Below are positions 57,770 through 64,000 of a DNA stretch of 64,000 bases, piece by piece; within the stretch, counting starts at the first letter, position 1, and the number at the start of each line of letters is the position of its first letter. Made by a program: the position numbers and the translations under genes. A model generated the notes under the pieces. That model saw only the letters and a list, made by a program, of their open reading frames with translations, ran no database searches and was not told where the DNA came from. The stretch is from contig NZ_RAHH01000012.1 in the NCBI RefSeq assembly GCF_003602095.1, positions 105,963 to 169,962 of the forward strand, read 5' to 3'. The stretch comes from Rahnella woolbedingensis. Lineage in GTDB: Bacteria; Pseudomonadota; Gammaproteobacteria; Enterobacterales; Enterobacteriaceae.

Positions 57770-57861
57770 TTCACAAGCCCCTGCTGCACGATTATCACAA
57801 GCCGCTTTCCATTCATTAACTAAATCATTACCCTTAGCCTCCTTTCGGATGACTGACAGTG

Positions 57862-59067
57862 ATGTTTTCAATGCAAAAATTCCTTTTCCTGCTGCTGAGC
57901 CTGGTACTGCTTGGCCCTCTGGGTATCGACCTCTACCTGCCTGCGATCCCGGCGATTGCCCTGGGCCTGAACAGCACAGAAGCTGTCATTCAGTCCTCAA
58001 TATCATTGTTTATTCTGGTGATGGGACTCGGCCAGCTGGTTGCCGGGCCGCTGGTCGATAAATTTGGCCGTCGCCCGATCGCCATTATTGGCGTGGTGAT
58101 TTATCTGGCAGGTGCGATCGTTGCCGCGACCGCCGTTGCACCCTGGATGTTCCTGCTTTCGCGCGTCATTCAGGGACTGGCGGTGTGTTGCACATCGGTA
58201 GTGATATTCAGCGGAGTGCGCGACCGGATGAGCGGCAACGATGCCGCCCGCGCATATGGATTTCTCAATGGCACGCTCAATATCATTCCTGCGCTTGCAC
58301 CGCTGATTGGCGGCCTGATTGCGCAATATTATGGCTGGCGTGCGCCGTTCTGGGCGCTGGCGGGTTATACGCTGGCAGTTCTGCTGCTGGTCATTTTCAA
58401 ATTGCCTGAAACCCGCCCGGAAGGAACGCAAACCAATACCGGCCTGCCGTTTCGTCAGTACGCACGTATTCTGTTTAATGCCCGCTTTATCACTTTTGCA
58501 CTGGTTAATGCAGGCGCGATGGGTATGGCGCTGACGTATGTTTCGCTGGCTCCGACGGTACTGATGAATATTGCCGGGCTCACGCCGCTGGAATTCTCGC
58601 TGGTGTTTGGCGCAAACGGATTCTGGATCATGGGGATGAGTTTTATCGCCAACCGCATCATCCGCAAAGTAGGACGTCCGGTGTGCCTCAAAACGGGCGG
58701 TATTCTGATGTTTATCGGCTGCCTGGGACTGATTGCCGGGATAACCCTGGTTCCGCCAGCTGAACAGACCGCAACCTGGCTCTATATGTTACCGGTGGCC
58801 AGCGCCTGTGCCGGTCTGGCGTTCCTGATGGGGCCTGCGACCAGCTATGCACTGGAACCTTTTTCGGCAGAAGCCGGTGTGGCTTCCGCGCTGGTCGGTT
58901 CTGTGCAGATGGCCGGAGGGGCGCTGCTGGGCTTTATTGCGATGGCGTTACCCTTGCAGCCAAAACTGAGCCTGGCGCTGGTGATGCTTGCCGGGGGATG
59001 TCTGGCGATGCTGGCACGTCGCGCCAGTAAGAAATCGACGGGCCGTCTGACCCGTCTGGAAAACTAG
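57862..59067 (+). CDS. MFS multidrug efflux protein, Bcr/CflA-like
   Basis: This 401-residue protein of about 12 membrane segments has the Bcr/CflA pattern GIDLYLPAIPAI at its N terminus and GPLVDKFGRRPIAIIG between helices 2 and 3 (about 65-80). It likely exports drugs or small metabolites by proton antiport. The start may be the ATG at 57862, the GTG just before it or the ATG at 57871; no ribosome site decides. Confidence 0.85.
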   Translation: MFSMQKFLFLLLSLVLLGPLGIDLYLPAIPAIALGLNSTEAVIQSSISLFILVMGLGQLVAGPLVDKFGRRPIAIIGVVIYLAGAIVAATAVAPWMFLLSRVIQGLAVCCTSVVIFSGVRDRMSGNDAARAYGFLNGTLNIIPALAPLIGGLIAQYYGWRAPFWALAGYTLAVLLLVIFKLPETRPEGTQTNTGLPFRQYARILFNARFITFALVNAGAMGMALTYVSLAPTVLMNIAGLTPLEFSLVFGANGFWIMGMSFIANRIIRKVGRPVCLKTGGILMFIGCLGLIAGITLVPPAEQTATWLYMLPVASACAGLAFLMGPATSYALEPFSAEAGVASALVGSVQMAGGALLGFIAMALPLQPKLSLALVMLAGGCLAMLARRASKKSTGRLTRLEN

Positions 59068-59092
59068 TTTTCTGACTTTTGTTTCTGGCCGA

Positions 59093-60169
59093 TCAATGAT
59101 CAGTCACTGAAACAGGTACGCGGGGTGAAAGCGCACTCAGCAGCTCGTAGCCCAGCGTACCGCAGGCCGTCGCCACATCATCTACCGGTAAATGGTTACC
59201 CCATAATTCGACAGGCGAACCGATTGCCGCATGCGGACACGGCGTGAGATCAACCGTCAGCATATCCATTGATACCGTCCCCACCGTCGTTGTGACAATG
59301 CCATCCACCCATACCGGCGTTCCGGTCGGTGCATGGCGCGGATAACCGTCTGCATAGCCGCAGGCGACCACCCCCACCCGCTGCGGTCCGCTCGCCTGAT
59401 ATCGACCACCGTAACCCACACGGTCACCCGCCTTCAGCTCCTGCACGGCAATCAGCTCGCTCTTTAGCGTCATCACCGGTTGCAGACCGGTATGCGCAAT
59501 ATCTTTCCACTCACCGCTTGGCGACGCGCCATAGATAATAATCCCGGGACGGATCCAGTCATGATGAGTCTGCGGATGCCACAAGGTCGCCGCTGAGTTC
59601 GCCAGACACCGTGGCCCGCTGATATCTTGTCCTGCAAGATTAACCGCTGCCATCTGTGCGTCCACACCTTCGACACTGTCGGCGGTAGCGAAATGGCTCA
59701 TCAGAGTGAGCTCACCCACCTGTTTCAGCTCACGCAGCTGTTGCCAGGCCGTGCCCGCGTGCTCAGGGGAAAATCCCAGACGGTTCATCCCGCTGTTCAC
59801 TTTCAGGTAGACATCCACCGGCTGACTCAATTGTGCTTGCGCCAGCGCCTTAATCTGCCAGTCGCTGTGAACAGCGGTCGTCAGGCGATATTGATCAACG
59901 GTGACCAAATCTTCGGCAGTGAAAAATCCTTCCAGCAGTAAAACCGGCCCCTGCCAGCCAGATTCGCGCAGCAAAATGGCTTCTTTGAAATCGAGTAATG
60001 CAAAACCATCGGTGGACGACAAACTGCGCCAGATGCGGGAAATACCGTGTCCGTAACCATTGGCTTTCACAACGGTCCAGACCTTACTTTCAGGAGCAAA
60101 GCCACGAATGATGTTCAGATTTTGGGTTAAGGCAGAAAGAGATAAAGTGGCAGAAATCGGGCGAGGCAT
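59093..60169 (-). CDS. dadX: Catabolic alanine racemase DadX
   Basis: This 358-residue PLP enzyme interconverts L- and D-alanine. The PLP Lys is in VVKANGYGHG (residue about 34), and the second catalytic Tyr in RVGYGGRY (about 254). DadX rather than biosynthetic Alr is called because dadA lies just upstream in the same operon. I use the ATG at 60169 with GGAG upstream. Confidence 0.95.
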   Translation of the reverse strand: MPRPISATLSLSALTQNLNIIRGFAPESKVWTVVKANGYGHGISRIWRSLSSTDGFALLDFKEAILLRESGWQGPVLLLEGFFTAEDLVTVDQYRLTTAVHSDWQIKALAQAQLSQPVDVYLKVNSGMNRLGFSPEHAGTAWQQLRELKQVGELTLMSHFATADSVEGVDAQMAAVNLAGQDISGPRCLANSAATLWHPQTHHDWIRPGIIIYGASPSGEWKDIAHTGLQPVMTLKSELIAVQELKAGDRVGYGGRYQASGPQRVGVVACGYADGYPRHAPTGTPVWVDGIVTTTVGTVSMDMLTVDLTPCPHAAIGSPVELWGNHLPVDDVATACGTLGYELLSALSPRVPVSVTDH

Positions 60170-60241
60170 ACCAGCTCCGGCAATAAGCAATGTTAAGCCC
60201 ATGCAGCGTCAGACACTGCATGGGAAAAGATGACCCCAGAT

Positions 60242-61543
60242 TCAGCCTACCGGATGCATTTTATGCGGACCCGCAGGACGCGCGATAAAATCCGGGCTGT
60301 AACGCTCAACCGATAAATCATCAGAGGGGATCGCAGGCGTCACGCCTGACATAATATCTGAAAGCAATTGCCCTGAGCCGCAGGCCATTGTCCAGCCCAG
60401 GGTGCCGTGCCCGGTATTGAGATACAAATTTTTGATACGCGTGCGGCCGACAATCGGCGTACCGTCCGGCGTCATCGGGCGCAGACCCGTCCAGAACGTC
60501 GCCTGTTCGACATTACCGCCGTTCGGATAGAGATCTCTTACCACCATTTCCAGCGTTTCGCGCCGCGCCTGTGCCAGTTTCAGATTGAAGCCGACAATCT
60601 CCGCCATCCCACCGACGCGGATGCGGTCATCAAAACGGGTAATGGCAATCTTATAGGTTTCGTCCAGCACGGTAGAAACCGGCGCAGAATCAGGATCGGT
60701 AATCGGGATAGTCAGGGAATACCCTTTCAGCGGATAGACAGGAATGGACACCAGATCGTGAAGTAATGCCGTGGAATACGAACCGAACGCCACCACATAA
60801 GCATCGGCTTTCACCACGTCATCGCCGCATTGCACGCCGGTGATTTCGCCGTTTTCCACATGCAGCTTATCCACCGTACGGTTAAATTCGAAAACAACGC
60901 CAGCCTGACGCGCCATTTCCGCCAGTTTACGGGTAAACATCTGGCAATCGCCGGTTTCATCATTTGGCAATCGCAGACCCCCGGTCAGCTTGTGTGCGAC
61001 CTGAGCAAGTGCAGGTTCTGCGGTCGCCAGCTGACTGGATTCCAGCAACTGATACGGCACACCCGCATCATCCAGCACGGCGATATCTTTGGCCGCGCTT
61101 TCAAACTGCTGCGCAGTCCGGAAAAGTTGCAACGTTCCGCCCTGACGACCTTCGTACTGAATGCCGGTATCGTCACGCAGCGCTTTCATACAGTCGCGGC
61201 TATATTCCGCCAGGCGAACCATGCGGCTTTTATTGGTCTGATAATGGTTCATGTCACAGTTGCGCAGCATCTGCCACATCCATTTCAGCTGGAACTGCGT
61301 TCCGTCGAGACGAATGGCCAGTGGCGCATGTTTCTGGAACATCCATTTAACCGCTTTAACCGGAACGCCGGGAGCCGCCCACGGCGCAGCATAGCCTGGT
61401 GAGATCTGCCCTGCATTGCCCGCGCTGGTTTCTTCTGCCGGACCGGACTGACGATCAATGACCGTGACCTGATGTCCCGCTTTTGCCAGATACCATGCAC
61501 TGGCGACACCGACCACACCACTGCCTAAAATCACCACACGCAT
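60242..61543 (-). CDS. dadA: D-amino acid dehydrogenase DadA
   Basis: This 433-residue FAD enzyme oxidises D-alanine to pyruvate and feeds electrons to the chain. The FAD motif [21 protein letters not shown] is at the start; late segments [17 protein letters not shown] and [16 protein letters not shown] are typical. I choose the ATG at 61543, with GGAG upstream. With dadX it forms the D-alanine catabolic operon. Confidence 0.95.
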   Translation of the reverse strand: MRVVILGSGVVGVASAWYLAKAGHQVTVIDRQSGPAEETSAGNAGQISPGYAAPWAAPGVPVKAVKWMFQKHAPLAIRLDGTQFQLKWMWQMLRNCDMNHYQTNKSRMVRLAEYSRDCMKALRDDTGIQYEGRQGGTLQLFRTAQQFESAAKDIAVLDDAGVPYQLLESSQLATAEPALAQVAHKLTGGLRLPNDETGDCQMFTRKLAEMARQAGVVFEFNRTVDKLHVENGEITGVQCGDDVVKADAYVVAFGSYSTALLHDLVSIPVYPLKGYSLTIPITDPDSAPVSTVLDETYKIAITRFDDRIRVGGMAEIVGFNLKLAQARRETLEMVVRDLYPNGGNVEQATFWTGLRPMTPDGTPIVGRTRIKNLYLNTGHGTLGWTMACGSGQLLSDIMSGVTPAIPSDDLSVERYSPDFIARPAGPHKMHPVG

Positions 61544-61748
61544 ATCGACTCCACTCCACGACAAATCAAAGCATAATATTCTGATGACAGGAAATTAACC
61601 TGACTGAGAAAAAACACCAACACAGGCACTCATAACCGTGAGGTCTTTCACAATTATTTATCGTTCATACTCGCATTTATTTCAATAGCCGGAAATAAAT
61701 AACGATATCTCGCAACATTCAGGGGTTCACAGAAGGAATTTATGGTTT

Positions 61749-61764
61749 TGTGATTACATTGACA
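61749..61764. promoter_or_regulatory. Candidate CRP site upstream of dadA
   Basis: TGTGATTACATTGACA matches TGTGA-N6-TCACA at nine of ten core bases, about 200 bases before the dadA start. E. coli dadAX is CRP-activated and Lrp-controlled. The 645-base region 61544-62188 between dadA and ycgB is AT-rich and holds no gene that I can support. Confidence 0.45.
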
Positions 61765-62188
61765 GCAATGACATCATCAGCATCAGGGCACGTTAAAGCG
61801 GGTTTTTGAGCAGAATTTAATTCTTAATAAAAGCCAAATAGACAGAATAAAAAACCACAAACAATCATAAGAATACTATTACCTCATGGATTGTGAGATT
61901 TTGAGATTCAGGGACTGCGGGGGTTTATAAAGGGGAAGAAAAGCGACATATGAATCTGAAAACGGAAAGCCCCTCTCAACAGCAGTTTTTTATTGTGCAG
62001 ATCTTCCTCAACAGGGAAATTGACAGCGATCGGCCATAAGGATATAGATTTAATCAGGAAGGGATCCTGGTGTTTATCTAACAGCACACTCAGATTGAGC
62101 TACGATTATCAATGGACGTGCGAAATCTTAAGAAAAGGTTGTGAATCAAACACTCTGTAGCGTCCATAACTGAATGAGGGTGCGGCTT

Positions 62189-63724
62189 ATGACAACAGTG
62201 ACCCAGAAGCAAAAAACTGAGGACAAACGTCTCAGCGACGGACCGGACTGGACGTTTGAGTTATTGCAGACCTACCTTGCAGAGATCGACCGGGTGGCCA
62301 AGTCTTACCGGCTTGAAACCTATCCCCATCAGATCGAAATCATCACCTCCGAACAAATGATGGATGCCTACTCCAGCATTGGTATGCCGATTAATTACAC
62401 TCACTGGTCGTTCGGTAAGAAATTTATTGAAACCGAGCAACTGTACAAACACGGGCAACAGGGTCTGGCGTATGAAATCGTCATCAACTCTAACCCGTGT
62501 ATTGCCTATCTGATGGAAGAAAATACCATCACGATGCAGGCGCTGGTCATGGCTCATGCCTGCTACGGCCACAACTCTTTCTTTAAAAATAACTACCTGT
62601 TTAAAAGCTGGACCGATGCCAGTTCCATCGTCGATTACCTGTTGTTCGCCAAACGCTATATCAGCGAATGTGAAGAACGCTACGGTGTGGACGAAGTCGA
62701 ACGGCTGCTCGATTCCTGTCATGCGCTGATGAATTACGGCGTCGACCGCTATAAACGTCCGCAAAAAATCTCTTTACAGGAAGAGCTGGCGCGCCAGAAA
62801 AGCCGCGAGGAATATCTGCAAAGTCAGGTGAATACGCTGTGGAAAACGTTGCCGCGTAAAGACAGCGTTGATGCGCCCGAACAGGCGCGGCGCTTCCCTT
62901 CTGAGCCGCAGGAAAATCTGCTGTATTTCATGGAAAAAAATGCGCCTCTGCTGGAATCCTGGCAGCGGGAAATATTGCGTATCGTGCGTAAAATCAGCCA
63001 GTATTTTTATCCGCAAAAACAAACCCAGGTGATGAACGAAGGCTGGGCGACATTCTGGCATTACACCATTCTTAATCATCTTTATGATGAAGGAAAAGTC
63101 TCCGACCGTTTCATTCTGGAATTCCTGCACAGTCACACCAATGTGGTGTATCAGCCGCCTTATAACAGCCCGTATTACAGCGGGATCAATCCGTATGCGC
63201 TGGGTTTTGCGATGATGCAGGACATCAAGCGTATCTGTCAGGAACCGACGGAAGAAGATCGCTACTGGTTCCCGGATATCGCAGGGTCAGACTGGCTGGA
63301 AACACTGCATTTCGCGATGCGTGATTTCAAAGATGAAAGCTTTATCAGTCAGTTCCTGTCGCCGAAAGTGATGCGTGATTTCCGGCTATTTACCGTGCTG
63401 GATGACGACCATAATAACTATCTGGAAATCGCGGCGATCCACAATGAGGAAGGCTATCGCGCCATCCGTCAGGAACTGTCGGCGCAATACAACCTGAGTA
63501 ATCACGAGCCAAACATTCAGGTATGGAATGTCGATCTGCGGGGTGACCGCTCTCTGACGTTGCGTTATATCCCGCAAGATCGCGCGCCGCTCGATAAGAG
63601 TCGTCGTGAAGTGATGAAACACGTTCATCGTCTGTGGGGCTTCGATGTGTTTATCGAGCAACTCAACGAAGACGGCGGCGTTGAATTACTCGAACGCTGC
63701 CCGCCGCGGCCAACACCGCTGTAA
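62189..63724 (+). CDS. ycgB: SpoVR-family protein YcgB
   Basis: This 511-residue soluble protein is near-invariant with E. coli YcgB (LSDGPDWTFELLQTYLAEIDRVAK start; NSNPCIAYLMEENTITMQALVMAHACYGHNSFF core). SpoVR proteins co-occur with YeaG/YeaH-type genes, and the three are thought to work together in stationary-phase cells. The ATG at 62189 follows GAGGG at good spacing. It is divergent from dadA, as in E. coli. Confidence 0.95.
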   Translation: MTTVTQKQKTEDKRLSDGPDWTFELLQTYLAEIDRVAKSYRLETYPHQIEIITSEQMMDAYSSIGMPINYTHWSFGKKFIETEQLYKHGQQGLAYEIVINSNPCIAYLMEENTITMQALVMAHACYGHNSFFKNNYLFKSWTDASSIVDYLLFAKRYISECEERYGVDEVERLLDSCHALMNYGVDRYKRPQKISLQEELARQKSREEYLQSQVNTLWKTLPRKDSVDAPEQARRFPSEPQENLLYFMEKNAPLLESWQREILRIVRKISQYFYPQKQTQVMNEGWATFWHYTILNHLYDEGKVSDRFILEFLHSHTNVVYQPPYNSPYYSGINPYALGFAMMQDIKRICQEPTEEDRYWFPDIAGSDWLETLHFAMRDFKDESFISQFLSPKVMRDFRLFTVLDDDHNNYLEIAAIHNEEGYRAIRQELSAQYNLSNHEPNIQVWNVDLRGDRSLTLRYIPQDRAPLDKSRREVMKHVHRLWGFDVFIEQLNEDGGVELLERCPPRPTPL

Positions 63725-63744
63725 AATTCACGTTTCAGGCATTC

Positions 63745-63768
63745 AAAAGGGCGCAAAGCGCCCTTTTC
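63745..63768 (+). terminator. Terminator after ycgB
   Basis: AAAAGGGCGC / GCGCCCTTTT with a 3-base loop, 20 bases past the stop. From 63769 to the end (about 230 bases) the sequence is AT-rich with no complete gene. Confidence 0.88.
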
Positions 63769-63967
63769 TTTGCGCAAAACATGCATATATTTCACTGCTC
63801 CTTAATTCTGAATTCTTTGTGACTCCCCTCTCAGTTTATCCCTGTCATCAGGTTTACCTTTCGCATATATTTCATTTATAACATTGATTTTATTATATTT
63901 ATGTAGCCTATGCATCGCTATTAAAATCACCTTCTGATAAATGATTCCACAACAGTTGACGGAATAA

Positions 63968-63993
63968 CTTTATGGCGACTCTTTATGGCGACT
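63968..63993. repeat. Tandem 13-bp duplication at the window edge
   Basis: CTTTATGGCGACT occurs twice head to tail (63968-63980 and 63981-63993). Each copy contains ATGGCGACT. The first ATG (63972) runs into a stop after seven codons; the second (63985) stays open to the window edge and could start the next gene, which is cut off. Confidence 0.6.
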
Positions 63994-64000
63994 AATGGAA

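Overview
The window looks like a chromosomal segment of a gammaproteobacterium of the order Enterobacterales. The closest feel is Yersiniaceae such as Rahnella, Ewingella or Rouxiella; that placement is inference. The evidence is many recognisable enterobacterial orthologues (RstAB, TtcA, ZntB, MppA, YcjG, Tpx, TyrR, XthA, NudG, TopB, SppA, AnsA, PncA, GapA, YeaD/E, MipA, YeaGH, NadE, DadAX, YcgB) in blocks that keep the Escherichia coli gene order. The FnrS small RNA is also recognisable. I see no prophage, insertion sequence, CRISPR array, tRNA or rRNA.

Left third (1-21 kb), accessory metabolism. A three-gene membrane gluconate 2-dehydrogenase operon (TAT-exported small subunit, FAD/GMC subunit, tri-haem cytochrome c) is followed by an unknown gene. 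Next come rstAB and an M32 carboxypeptidase that overlaps rstB. On the minus strand lie a rhamnoside cassette (AraC regulator, MFS importer, GH78 rhamnosidase) and then an apparent alginate/oligo-alginate locus. That locus has a secreted alginate lyase, a PL17-type oligoalginate lyase, an SDR closely resembling 4-deoxy-L-erythro-5-hexoseulose uronate (DEH) reductase, an FCD-GntR regulator and a divergent sodium:solute symporter. The enzymes could cut polyuronate, import the fragments, release DEH and reduce it to 2-keto-3-deoxygluconate.

Middle (21-29 kb), signalling and small proteins. NudI, two YgdI/R lipoproteins, a run of four YcgZ/YmgA/AriR-type connector proteins, the BLUF-EAL photoreceptor BluF, a tiny secreted His/Cys-rich peptide and a Bor/Iss-type lipoprotein come first. 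TtcA, a 2H-phosphoesterase-like protein, FnrS with its FNR box, and ZntB follow.

Right half (29-64 kb), mostly core genes. The blocks are LysR/MFS, mppA-ycjG-tpx-tyrR, xthA-nudG, ynjH-topB, ydjA, sppA, ansA-pncA, yeaC-msrB, gapA-yeaD, yeaE, mipA, yeaGH, a DUF1471 gene, ydiY, nadE, an MFS pump, dadAX and ycgB. Against E. coli, selD is missing between topB and ydjA, mpaA is missing beside mppA, and the yeaGH and ycgB partners lie only about 7 kb apart. A near-ideal sigma-54 promoter precedes yeaG and a perfect CRP palindrome precedes gapA.
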